A stretch of 64,000 bases of DNA from Beaufortia kweichowensis (lineage: Eukaryota; Chordata; Actinopteri; Cypriniformes; Gastromyzontidae): positions 9,587,988-9,651,987 of the forward strand of contig CM032794.1 of NCBI GenBank assembly GCA_019155185.1, read 5' to 3'. Below, piece by piece: positions 47,864 to 59,505 of the stretch. A model generated the notes under the pieces. It ran no database searches, was not told the DNA's origin, and worked only from the letters and a program-made list of their open reading frames with translations. The position numbers and the translations under genes were made by a program. How positions within the stretch are numbered: position 1 is the stretch's first letter; every line of letters begins with the position of its first letter.

Positions 47864-49439
47864 GTTAGTCAATATACTGCAGAGGAACGACAAAAACATA
47901 CATAACTTTAAAGAGCAAAAAGGTGCTGCAATTTAATTATTGTGTAATCGCTAATGCGCACTATTTACCTGCCATTATTTAGCTTGTAGCAATATTGTTA
48001 ATGTCTCGGAATTACTATATCAACACAAAACATTGTAGCATGAACAAGTGAATCATGTTGCATGCAATGCAATATATCAGAGATTAATCAAGAGATTAGA
48101 TAGCAAGCTGTTTAAATCCTTAGCTAATGCTACCAACACAATCTAATTACTAGTTTGTGAACTCCACTTGTAGTAGCATTAAAAATGTAAAGTCCTAAAT
48201 AATTTGACTTGTACAGCAAGCCCTGACATAACTTATTATCTGCTTTTTATCTCTTTTTTTCTTATCCTTACGGGATGGTTTTGAGATAAGGTCTGATCAT
48301 CCACGCAGGTACCGTGTACTTACACCACATGCAATGCATATGATTATGCAAATTATACTGAAGGTAATAAATCCTTGCTCTAGCTGAAGGCAGTTGTAAC
48401 GCCCATCTTTCCTCTTTTACTTGAAACAAATTATGTATGGAACGTATGCATTTAATATGGAAGCCATAGCAGTACTCATGACTCACGAATGAAACAAAAA
48501 AATCCAGAAGAGGTATCTTTTTAAAGTGTCCTCTTCATTTTGATGTTGTGCGTATGCTCCATACATTTCAGCTTTTGATGAATATTCAGCAGATAAATTG
48601 ACAGCTATTTATGTCTACCCTGTAAAAAGGAGGAAAGTATTCAGAGCTTCAGCATTTTAACAATAAACTCACGCATAATGTTATCTGTCAAATGATTCAT
48701 TATGCTACAGAAGCTGTAAAGGTGGTCTTTTTTAGTTAGCATATATAGATTTTAGTCTTTAGCATCTTTAACTTTTATGTTGTGGTGATACTGGTGAACT
48801 AAAAAATTAATTTAAGATAAAAACATTATACACAAGATGACACTAAGAATTAATATTCTGAACATGATAATAAACCAAAAGGGCTGTGTGATTAGCCAAT
48901 ATGTCAAGTACGTAGACTCAAAGCTATTTTAATGTGTCTTGTTATGCTATTGAATATTTAGTCTTAAGATGTTAGTTTAAGTGTATTTAAAGCCATATTG
49001 TTATTTCTCTGCCTTAATTTGTGTATATGTAGGTTACACATTTTTTGGTAGAGTTTGTAAAGTCTAGTAGCCTTACTGTAAGTTAAAGTTAATTATATTT
49101 CTATAAAAATCATCTAAAAAATGTTCAGATTTCTCTTTAATTTCCTTAATAAAAAACTATGAGAAAAATATAAAATAAAAGGCACTTGGGTAGTCACAGC
49201 ATGCAAGCCAATATATTACACTTGTAATGTATTACATTTAACATATTTAACAGACATTTAACATACATATATTACATTTCTTAAAGAACAGATTCAAAAG
49301 TTATTACCAAAATGAGTGTTGGTCTTCCCCTACACACAGCCAGTTCTATTTTAATAAGCAATAAAAGCCATATTAGATTAGAGTATAAAGTTTCCTAAAG
49401 GCACAAACCCTGGGCATGTAATCTTTCTAATGAAAGATT
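47864..49439. other. AT-rich spacer, no gene seen
   Basis: AT-rich unique sequence. ACATTTAACATATTTAACAG near 49236 may be a heavily decayed SINE tail. No frame of note. Confidence 0.5.
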
Positions 49440-49465
49440 TTAAACCCTTTCTCCTTCACGCTTAC

Positions 49466-49567
49466 GAGATGCAAACCAGTCAAAACGTGCAACAGAAATC
49501 ACAGCGATATAGAGTCCCACACAGACGATAAAGTGCAACACGCCGGAATGAGTCCCAGTGAAATTAG
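49466..49567 (-). other. candidate exon with a hydrophobic segment
   Basis: On the minus strand a 102-bp segment runs from an acceptor-like ATATTTTCAG to a consensus donor GTAAGC, with symmetrical phase 1 borders. It lies in an 80-codon open frame (49440-49682). Its translation contains SGVLHFIVCVGLYIAVISVA, which is hydrophobic enough for one membrane span and is followed by charged residues. The frame has CpG-bearing codons unlike the AT-rich surroundings. The polypyrimidine tract is weak and I do not recognise the protein, so this may be chance. Confidence 0.2.
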
Positions 49568-49779
49568 CTGAAAATATCCGAGCCTCCACCTGACCCACTG
49601 AGTATATCTGTGATGCACATCTCCAGTCAGTGAGACCAGACAATGTGCTTCGCTCGTGTTTCTGACAAAACCGCCACATCACCTAAAATAGATGAGTTAA
49701 AAAACGACATGAATAATGCATTCAAAAAAGATATCACATTTATTTTCCCCATGTGCGGTATCGCAGGATAAATGTGTTC

Positions 49780-50140
49780 TAATAAACGTGATGCAGGTCT
49801 TTTCAAGAGCACATCAGGCCCGTATTTTCTGGGCACTGAAGATGTGGAGGGTGAATGAGATAATTATCAGACTGGATGCTTGTTCTGCATTAGCTCTAGT
49901 GGGGAGTGATTATGGGAAACAGCTGAATCGCAGGAATAGCTTTTGAACCGTGACAATGGAGGTTATCACTGCATGATGCTAATAAGGGATTGAACGCTCG
50001 CATAATACGAGCCGTAAGAAGGGGGCTTGATGCGGCGAGATGAGATGAGCTGAGCTTAGAGTAACAACGCTCTGGATCAACTCGGCCCATGATTTGCAAT
50101 GCAAGGGAAATTCAAGGAGATGTATTTGTAAGCGATTAAA
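49780..50140. promoter_or_regulatory. candidate conserved noncoding element
   Basis: A 360-bp repeat-free block with TAATTA at 49861-49866, CpG-bearing words (CGCTCGCATAATACGAGCCG), and a GATGAGATGAGCTGAGC stretch. Short frames on opposite strands overlap and are unrecognised. Together with the next block it forms one of the most enhancer-like regions here. Confidence 0.4.
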
Positions 50141-50149
50141 ATTCTGTTT

Positions 50150-50380
50150 AAGGGGGGGTTAAGTGTTTTTACCCAGTAGCAACCAATGCCCTGGTTGATC
50201 CATTTGGTGGTAAATGATTAATAGCCTTTAATTAGTGTCCCTCTATGCCCTTCCATTTAAAATAATGGTTGTTTATACACCGCTCAGAGCTATTGTTTAC
50301 TCTTGGTGGCAAATTAAACGTACCTAGAATATTTTCGTTTGCCCTTATTGTCTCCTATTTCCAAATACGGTGCAACTTAA
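50150..50380. promoter_or_regulatory. candidate conserved noncoding element
   Basis: Contains TGATTAATAG and TAATTA (50229-50234) homeodomain words, followed by TTGTTTAC (forkhead-like) and mixed-composition sequence. Repeat-free and without a coding frame. Confidence 0.4.
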
Positions 50381-51039
50381 TTTAATGCAAACTAAGATTG
50401 ATCACAATATTTCGGCTCAAAGTTAGCCCGTAGCTGTATTGCAAAAGTAAATTACCTGTATACGGTGCAATATTTTGTGCAACCGCTGAACCACATGTTT
50501 GGGATCAAACGGCAAAGGACAAAGAAACCACTACAACTGAAATAGAATAGTTTAAAGTCCACAGGCCCTCAAGGACATTGTCTCTTTGGTCTATTTGTTT
50601 CCCATGTCACAGCTTCCAGTGGTCTCCAGAGGAATTTCAAGCTTTTGCAATGATGCATGTTTCAAAAAGCCTCAAGGTGGCTACAGGCAAGTGTCGCTAC
50701 CCATTGGATATTCCTGGTAAGTACTTTTTATGCTTCAAAGCAAAGGTCAGCTGTTCGCTAGACGACTCTCCCTCGAAGGGGTTCACTGCTGATTATCCAA
50801 AAACACCCATTCTATGAAGTAGGGGACATGCTTTTATGCTTCAGATGTACAGTACATATGGTACAATACACTAGAATACAAAAGAAAGATGACGTTTTTA
50901 ATGATATGTTTTACCTAAATTGTTTTAATTCATGCTTTTAACTTTAAAATCTAAAGTATCTTCCAATATATACATGTATTTTGCTCCGTCAATGCACTTT
51001 AGTAATGGCTTTATTAATTGGTGGCAAATGTTGTGATAC
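50381..51039. other. spacer, no gene seen
   Basis: Unique sequence; the 79-codon frame 50578-50817 (+) has no recognisable domain. Confidence 0.45.
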
Positions 51040-51092
51040 ACATTTACATTTTTATGCACCTGGCAGACACTTTTATCCAAAGCAGCTTACAC
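51040..51092 (-). mobile_element. SINE or L2 tail fragment, reverse orientation
   Basis: CATTTACATTTTTATGCACC followed by TGGCAGACACTTTTATCCAA is the reverse complement of the conserved L2-like SINE tail. It is better preserved than the other copies. AT-rich sequence follows where the body would lie, and no tRNA-like head is visible. Confidence 0.7.
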
Positions 51093-53331
51093 TATATTAT
51101 ACTATACAATATATATAATACAGGATGCCATTGTTCTGGTGGATGGGATATAAATTGTTGGTTAACACCACAGATTGATCCTTATGGGTGTCTTTCAGAA
51201 ATTCTTCTTATCAACACTTGGTTTGGCAGTGCAGATTCTGGACTTGCATGGTGCTGATTCTGTTTTTCTCAGTCTGGCCTCAAAGCTTCAGGGAAGTTCA
51301 GAAAAAAAAACGAGCTAGCAGTATGCTGAGGATCCCAGATGGGGACAACAATGATTCTTTTGACTGGTAAAATATGGCTCATATATATAACCCGAGCTCT
51401 GGTCTATGATGCATCTACAGTGGCGTGTTTGGGTCTTCCCAGAAGTGACAGGGAAACAGCCAGCCAGAACAGAACAATGGCATTAGAACAGCTGGATTCT
51501 CTGCAGATGTAAAATAGCTGCACTGATCAATGCAGTTCAGCAGAGAAAGATTTTCTGCCTATACAGTATACCAAACTATTGTTTTTGTTGTATGTAAAAA
51601 AAAATTCGAATCTACACAAAGAATATATAGAAAAAAAACTGTTCACGCTTTAAATAAAATAGAAAAAAAAGAAAATCACATTTGCATTAAAAAAATTATT
51701 TTTCATGCACATTATTAAAGCATAATGTGCCATTTACTACTGCAAGATCAAAGAATAATTTTTATCATTTGTATGTTCAACCATTGGTTGCTAAATATGA
51801 GCCAGGAATTAAATCTATTCACCACAAAATATTTAGGCATTACAAGTTTACAACTTCTGACAGTTTACAAATAATGCCACATCGTCCAACCATGCTGTTG
51901 TAAAAATGTGCATTTATTAAAACTAAAGCTTCTCAGTAAGATTTCTTTCATTAGGGTAAAAAAAAACGTAACTGGCTTCTAATATAAAGCACATTATATC
52001 AATCACAATTGTATTGTTGGACTCAGCAGTAATACCAACACAGTCCAAGCATTGAGTTCAAGATGGAGCTCGCAGAAGGAAAAGAGCAATTTCCTTAGCC
52101 TAAATGGAAAGTTCTGTCAAGCTGTTTGAAGTGATCCACCATCAATCACAGATAAATTCTCCTGAGCTGAGTAGTGAGGAGAAAAAAAGGAGGAAAGAAA
52201 AAAATTGGGAGCACTCCATTACCTGTGTGTCTTTCAAAGTGACTAATGGCATGTGACAAAAGGCATTCAAGAGTCACACAATGTGTTGCCTTCATAAAAA
52301 TAAACCTGCTGCCACCCGGTTACACGGCTCACACCGTCAACTCTCAATGTCTGAACAAAGAGACGGGCTCCATTGGAAAAGCGCAGATGGTCAGTTTAGT
52401 TTTTAAAAATGAAAGTTTCTGCAATGGCCATCCAGCCTTATGAGTGTGTATTAAAAAGGTGTTGTTCATCTCCTCGTTTTCATTTGCTTTCTTTCTCTCT
52501 CTCTCTTTGTCATTTCCATGACAGCATGATCTTGCTGATACAAAATATGCAGATCAGTCTTTTCTAGCCCTCTCATATCATCTGTGAATAAATCACTGCT
52601 AGGGATTGACAGGGAGCGCAAGATGATTGCACAAGTCATTCTCAATTACGAAGGCTGTCTTGCGAAGTATGTCTAAAACACACCAAAACGCTTCTACACC
52701 ACTGAAAATGCCGCTGTAATAAAAAATAATAATAATAAAATCACACACCTGAAACAAACTTGCTTAGTTGCGGTCTAAGCACAGAGGCACATATGTCATG
52801 GTGTATACTACAATTTACTGTGTTAACTTGCATTAAATACCATGTTTTTCAAACACCAATAGGTTAAAATCTCATGCCATATGCATCAAGGTATTTTAAA
52901 GGTACGCTAGGTATCCACAGGAAAAAATAATCGAGGGGATATTCCTTATCATTATCTGACTTCATGGATGGTTTAAGGATCTCAAAACTCAGACAGAGAT
53001 CTCTAGACTCTCTTATATGTTCTTATCCCTCCTAGTCCCAGTGCTAATGGTCCCTTTTTCACTCGAAAGTACTTCACAGACCAGGTGCCTTGTGAGAGAT
53101 TCTTTCAAATGTAATTTTAAAGGTAAGAGGGAAAAACCTTGCTCTGGTCTGGCTCTGCCTGTTCTCTTAGATCCAGTTAATGGCTTTCTTTATCTGCTGT
53201 AGCCCACCTTCTCTAAAAGGTTCTTGATCAAACATTGCTTTAGATAGCTTGCTTACAAACAAAACAACTAGCTAGCTTCTCTTTTTTAACTTACTAGTTG
53301 TTTATGTAGAAACTTACTCCTTTTTTTATAC
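51093..53331. other. spacer, no gene seen
   Basis: Moderately AT-rich unique sequence with a CT microsatellite at 52490-52508 and an AAT run at 52725-52738. Short frames (51188-51370, 52246-52443, 53017-53202, all +) are unrecognised. Confidence 0.45.
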
Positions 53332-53462
53332 AAGTGAAGTGCAAGTGGTAAAGAGTAACAGCGGCCAAACCATGGCCATGGGTTCAACTCACGGCAAAAT
53401 GTATAGCTGAAGCTGATAAATGTCACTGCACATATTGAGAATACACATGCAAATGCATCTAA
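53332..53462 (+). mobile_element. SINE head and body, decayed
   Basis: CAAACCATGGCCATGGGTTC with a B-box-like GGTTCAACTC matches the SINE heads at 18149 and 3505, preceded by AAGTGGTAAAGAG as a poor A-box. The body runs to GCAAATGCATCTAAATC. A plausible tail lies at 53709-53755 beyond an AT-rich interval. Confidence 0.55.
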
Positions 53463-53708
53463 ATCTTTTTATTTTAATTATTTTAATACTTGAAATTTAA
53501 TATTTTAAAATTTTAATTTGAGGTGCTTTTAAAAATAAAATGTTATTATTATGTTTATTGTTATGAAAATGTATCAAATATTAATTATTTAGTCTTAGAC
53601 TCTTCTATGAATATATAATTTGTCATAATCATATTAGAATTCAATATAAAATATCAAATTAAATAATAAAATGTGGATTGGTGACAGTTTACAGGTAAAA
53701 TGCACAGT

Positions 53709-53755
53709 TAGTTGCTTTGAAGAAAAGCACTTGCCAATTTCCTAAATGTAAATAC
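53709..53755 (+). mobile_element. SINE tail fragment
   Basis: AGTTGCTTTGAAGAAAAGCA followed by CTTGCCAATTTCCTAAATGT is a diverged L2-like tail. It may be the missing tail of the SINE head at 53332, separated by about 245 bp of AT-rich DNA. Confidence 0.45.
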
Positions 53756-56700
53756 ATTTGATGTCGCTTTAAAATATATGAAGCTGTTATATAAACTCTT
53801 TACATTAAAGTACAATTAAATTATAGACTGCAGTATATAACACATAACTTATGTGTTCTTAGTTGCACAGCTCCCTTCACAAACCAACAATTCTGTTTTT
53901 AAACTTTTTTTCAAACACATCAGTATAAACAGGATATGATAATAATGTTGAATAATCAGTGAGGTGGCAAAAACAATGCATCAAAATATTAACAAAAGGT
54001 CTAAAAATATGAAAATGTAAAAGCAAGAAAATAAAAGGGTGAGTCTGTCAATCAGGAAAGAAGACTGTATGATATTAGGTCAAAGAAGTTACTTCTTTTC
54101 ATTCTTTTTCCTGTCTGTCTCTGTTTCTCCAGCCCCTCCTCCATCTACCTGTCTTTATAATTCGTGGATGTACTTTCTCAGTCTGACATAGTTGGAAAAC
54201 TACAAAGCCGTCATCCGTGATAATAATGGCAGTTTTTCCTCTCACTACCTCTTTTGTTATTGAGCCTCCTTTTGTTCAAAGACTGTCGGGTCTAACACCT
54301 GCCCCAGCGGTTTAAGTGAGTTTCTTACTTAAACGACTGTGAGAATCGAGAGGGAAAAAATTCTTTATAGAATGTAATTGGACTGGGATATCAATGAATG
54401 ATAATTACCCCATTAAGAGTACATCATTAAGACCTGCACATCTGCAGAATGCATTAAGAACTCAACAGTGACAAATATTAAAACTGCAAAGTTTTAGGAT
54501 GTAGAAAGCACCCATCACATGCCTACTAATCATCTAGTCAATTTTAAGTTACTCTAGTCCTGGCTTATTCATTACTAGAAGAATTATAAGACCAGTGTGA
54601 AGGATTACAATGATTTTAAGAAATGCAGAAATTTACTCTACCCATAAATTACTGTCAAGAACATGTTTTTTAATATCGAGTATGAAGATGAAATTACAGA
54701 AATGCTGTAATTAGTTAAAGGCATATATCAAAAGAAGGCTCCTTGACAATGATGGGCATCAACAGGAGATTTGAACAGACTTGACACAGATCATCTCTCT
54801 CACCGAGACGCTCTTCTTAATGAAAGGTAAACCTTAATTATATCATGTAATTTCTAGATTTTCTGCAATCTGTCTCAGTCATTGGGGAACAAAACATCTC
54901 CCAAGAATTTGGAGCTAATGATAGCCTGTCAGAGGTGCAGCTGTCTAGAATAAATTGTCAGGTTCTGTTATAAACAAGAATTCCCTAAACATCCAAGATG
55001 CTTTCAAACAAAAACTTATTTACCACTTCAAATCAGTACAACAAAGAAATGAGAACCCAGCCGCTCGAGCAAATGCAGCGCATGGAAACGAAAACGGGTG
55101 TCCAAACAAACTCATAAAGACAAATTAGTTGGTTGTCATCTTAAACCAGATGCTTGAGAATAAAATGAATTCATCTTCAAATTCATAGGAATCAAGGTAG
55201 CCTTTTTTCTCAATTTTCCATCAGTCTGGATATTTTCAATACTGTTTTGTGTGAGTTTCAGATTTAAAACCATCATCAATAAAAAAGTCCCCATGGCATT
55301 GAGAATATTTGTGTCGCACCGTTGTTGTCTTTTCAAGAACACAATGTGCTATTTCATGCCCTCGGAGCCCTTACTTTAATCATTCATTTAATCAAGCAGT
55401 CGAGGATTTGAGGTGTTATCTTTTCTGCTGGATCAATAGGATAAATAATGCTCCACATCCAAGCTTAGCGGTCAGTCCAACATCTCTCATTATCACCACC
55501 ATCAGCCCATAGCATAAGATAAGTACAGCATCCATCTATTCGAATAAAGCTAGATCTGTCACCCAAAAACTATTTGTAGTAAATCTCAAGAGCATGCGAA
55601 ATATGCACAACAGAATCTATAATGAGCTACTCAAATTCTTCTCTCTTTACAATATATCATAGGCACTGAATAAAGAAATATATTTGTAACCATTTCAAAG
55701 AATGTCTGACAATGTTCCTGGCACAGCATGAATTGTGCTAATTTGTATTTTATTTGTAGTTTCATTCATTTAAAATGCTAAATGAGTTTCTTTTGTTCTC
55801 AGTGGTCTCCTGATATGTTATACAGGGATCAAGAGACTGTGCAGTCTATGAAATTCATCTTGCTGGTATATGTAGGCTACATTGATCACTTTTTGGGACA
55901 CACAGCCAGTGACTGTGGCAGGTGAGAAGAAATAGGCTGCCTTCTGACAAATATTTCTTACAGAGATGTAATGTTGTCCAAGGGACCTCCGCTGCAAGCC
56001 TTTGTGAGTCATTTCTCTTCTCCTCTGTTACTGCCCATACGTGCTGTGAAAACGAGAGCTATTGCAACCTGGGGAAATTTCAAACAACATGGCCCTGATT
56101 TAATTAATAAAAAGGAACGGATTTAAAAAATAGTCTTTTCGGTCTGTGGATTCTGATCGTACAGGTGAATGTTACCCTGCCATCATAAATCGTGTAAATT
56201 ATGATTATGAGAATATATTATAGATTTTTAAATATCTGTAAATGTATGGTGTGAAAATGGTTTTTGATATTGATTCAAACGCTGTGCTGCTAATGTAGTG
56301 CACTAATGTACCACTGATGGTAGTTCAGTAAAGTATTACAACGTCAAGATGTCAAGATTTCTGAAAACACAAAAGACTCCATTGGCCTTTTTCTAATTAC
56401 ATTGCAAACCACCAGTCCACACTATATTGTAAAAATGAAGACAGAATGACACATTTATAGTCCAGTCCACAACACTCATTTCAGAGATATAGTGACTAAA
56501 AGAATTACAAATAATTACAAAATGAGCTATTAGCGTGCTGCATAGTATAATAGCAGCCAATGGTCACCTAAAGGCTAATGCCAGTAATATTTTAGCATTT
56601 CCATAATTCTGTTAAATGGGATTTTTCCCTTCACTACACTGAGGAAAAATGTATTGTGTTTCAGTAATTACGGTAAACTAAGTCCAAGATCCCACTCTGT

Positions 56701-56899
56701 TAAATAACATTTATGCAATAAAAAATAAATTTATATAAACAAAAATTGTCCCTCCCTTCTTCTTGTCTTCGGCTCGGTTCTATAACATTTTGCTTTTATA
56801 ATCACATTCACTGTCGTTTATATAATACATCATTTGGAGTAAACTAAGAACAGTGTTTTTAGGACAGTATGATGTAACAGTCGATTAGAGATAGAGTGG
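53756..56899. other. long spacer, no gene seen
   Basis: AT-rich unique sequence. CTGTCAATCA occurs at 54045-54054, and a tandem 8-mer GTCAAGAT lies at about 56343-56358. Frames 55136-55342 (-), 55309-55512 (+), 55818-56012 (-) are unrecognised. Confidence 0.5.
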
Positions 56900-57330
56900 T
56901 TAATTCCAAAGAATACTCTAAAGGCCATCAGCATTTGTTTGGTCCCTCATTAGTCATTAAATATTGTTTTAAGGCAAAGTAACACAGCATTAAAGTATTC
57001 GAATATTAGAGACTATCAGTTGGAGAACGCATTAAAATGGCACAAAATGTTTTTTTAACATTGATGATTTGATTAATTTGTTTCTTTTATTGTATTTGGA
57101 AAAACATGGAGGTCAGCCTGTGGAATAACATTTGCTCCCTAATGTCTGAGTGTGTTGAAGGGAACATTAAAGGTCTGTTTTTATTACAGCCATTTCCTGT
57201 TTATTCGGAGGCCTCATCCATCTCCTTGAAAGCTTCATTGTCTGCTTATTAGTCCTTAATTCCAAAAATTTGAAATTTCTAATAAGCCGTGATGGATTAT
57301 AATGTTGCTTTGTCAGATTCAATTTGAGTG
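56900..57330. promoter_or_regulatory. candidate conserved noncoding element
   Basis: A repeat-free 430-bp block with recurrent CATTAGTCATTAAA, GATTTGATTAATTTG and TTATTAGTCCTTAATTCC words and no frame above 60 codons. It begins a 1.4-kb series of similar blocks ending at 58370. Confidence 0.35.
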
Positions 57331-57539
57331 GTCATATTTACTCAATATAACGCCGACTAGCTTACTTTGAAAATTATGTGCCCGAAATGATGTTTGGTGA
57401 AAAAAATTGAGCCTGCATGCTGTTGTTTGCTAATCAGATGTCAACTATGGTTAGCTATTAGAGTGTCCTGGTGATAAAATATCAAAAGAAAACAGACTCG
57501 GTTTGATCCACAGTTGGTTTGTAAATTATTGCAACAGAG
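57331..57539. other. short AT-rich spacer
   Basis: Connects two candidate elements. Nothing specific seen. Confidence 0.4.
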
Positions 57540-57960
57540 TTATTTTACTCCTCTCGAGTTATCTGAATAATGCATTTATCCATTAACTTTCAAAGGCATG
57601 TGAAATATGCTAAGGGATCGAGCTTCATCAAACGATAGGAGAGTCAAGGATTTTTAGGAGATATGCTTCTCTAATATCAATAATTTTCTACACCATTACA
57701 TCGCTAAGAATGTGTCCCCAAGGGGAAATGACAAAAAGGATGGATTGGTTGAACAAAACAGGCAGCTAGATAAACTACATTGGTTTTATCATGAACAATA
57801 TTAGCAAGACATGTGAAGGACAATGCCCTGAGCTGCTGGGCTTAATCCACTTAACAAAGTACTCGAGAAAAGCCTCCGCTAAGAGGGATGTTTTTTTATT
57901 GGTTGTAGACGGTTCGCTTATCTCTGTCTGTTTTCCTTTTTTAAGGTCAGAGAGATTTTA
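57540..57960. promoter_or_regulatory. candidate conserved noncoding element with EBF-like palindrome
   Basis: Repeat-free block. A perfect palindrome-like TCCCCAAGGGGA lies at 57715-57726, close to the EBF-type consensus (CCC, two bases, GGG). No coding frame. Regulatory role is inference. Confidence 0.35.
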
Positions 57961-58370
57961 GATTATGTTCAAACTGTGACATAGATTCAGATATGCAGCG
58001 AGCACGATGCATTTAAATACCTGTGGCAGATTGTGTTTGGGTGGCGTTTTGAGAACCAGGCCGGGCTGGAGGGAAAGGTTTTGTAAGGCCTGATATGAAA
58101 TAAGTGTCAGAGGTTAAGCCTGTGGCAGACTTACAGAAACTCATTTTCTCTTATCTTTTTCTGGTCATGAACCGTGAGCAATGGCATTATCAAAGGCCTG
58201 TTGTTACAACAGAGAGCTGCATCGCAGACACAGAGAGATCCTGGGAATGCGTTTTAGGAATGACTCCAATCGCCTGGCTAATCTCGCTATTGTACGTTCC
58301 CGTTATCAGCCCACGCCGCTGCAGGAAGAACAAAGAATAATATCTGCAAATCCATAAATCATAATTTCAA
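57961..58370. promoter_or_regulatory. candidate conserved noncoding element
   Basis: GC-richer than its surroundings, repeat-free over 400 bp. A 78-codon frame (58104-58340 +) crosses it without recognisable motifs or good splice borders, so I prefer a noncoding explanation. Confidence 0.35.
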
Positions 58371-59374
58371 CCTTTGTGTTAGGTCACCATTTAAACTGTC
58401 TCTGAGGTTAAGAGTTTATCCAAGCTTGCTCAAGCAATACTTTTTTTAATCCATCTCTCTAAACATTTCTATTGTTAATTGAATTCCTAGGTGCAGACGC
58501 ACCAAGAAAGGGAGAAAGAAAAAGCAAAAAAAAGAGAGGGAGAGAGAGAAAGAGAGGCTTCTACATTTCAAAATGTTAATCTGTTTTTGCATAATCCTTA
58601 TAACTTGTATTTGCATGCTTAAATATCCGTCATTATCCATGGACCGTGCAGTCATTCTTTGTTCTTGTACTTCACAGACATTTTTATTTGCACATTCCAA
58701 AATAAATCACATCTAAAAGATGGCAATCTACATATTTTAATGCACATGCATATTATAATTATGTGTGACGGTTACTGTAAATCCTAGCATTTCTCATTCT
58801 TACCTTAATTCTGCATTGCGAAGAGACTTATTTTTGTCTTATTATTGTTTTGTGTCCTCTCTTTCGAGTAAACATTCAATGTCCATGTTTTGTGAGTAAG
58901 TAGCTAATTTGAATAAGTTTTACAAAAAGTATTTTTACCTGAACAGTGCTGTTGGTTAAGGGTACTGGTCATGAATGTCTTGGCAGAGAAAATAATGACT
59001 CTGTCTTTGCAAGGCCTCTGCTGTGTTACAGCATGTTGATTAGGCCTGCAGTTTGCCGTTTTTTAGCAAGTTATAGTTAATAATGTATTGGTTCAGGCAG
59101 TCACACAGACATGGATTAGCATAATAACATTTCAGACATATTGGCTTTTTTTTCTCCCGTTTCTAACACAAATAAATCTTTTAGTCTGGTCAGGTGGTTT
59201 TGCCTGAATGCTTTTACTTTGCTGTAGCTGACTTGTCTATTGCTGTATTTACCTCATTTGTTCTAAAGAAACCTTTGTTGCTATGTCATTGTTCCTGTTT
59301 TACTTAAACACCCTCTTTGCTGCATGTTAACTTTGTTTGTTTGAATTGTCTAACACACTTTATTGCACACATTT
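58371..59374. other. spacer with purine tract
   Basis: A GA/A-rich tract occupies about 58503-58558. The rest is AT-rich unique sequence. No gene seen. Confidence 0.5.
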
Positions 59375-59505
59375 ATTATGATTATGATTGTTATTGTTAT
59401 TATTATTGAGATATTATTAATAATACTACTACTACTAATAATAATAATAATAATAACAACAAGAAAAAGAAGAAGAAGAGAAAAGTAATACTAATAATAA
59501 TAAGA
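59375..59505. repeat. compound trinucleotide microsatellite (ATT/ACT/AAT/AAG)
   Basis: A patchwork of ATT, ACT, AAT, AAC and AAG units with short interruptions. The minus-strand frame 59435-59671 ends in a serine/tyrosine run encoded by this repeat and is not a gene. Confidence 0.85.
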
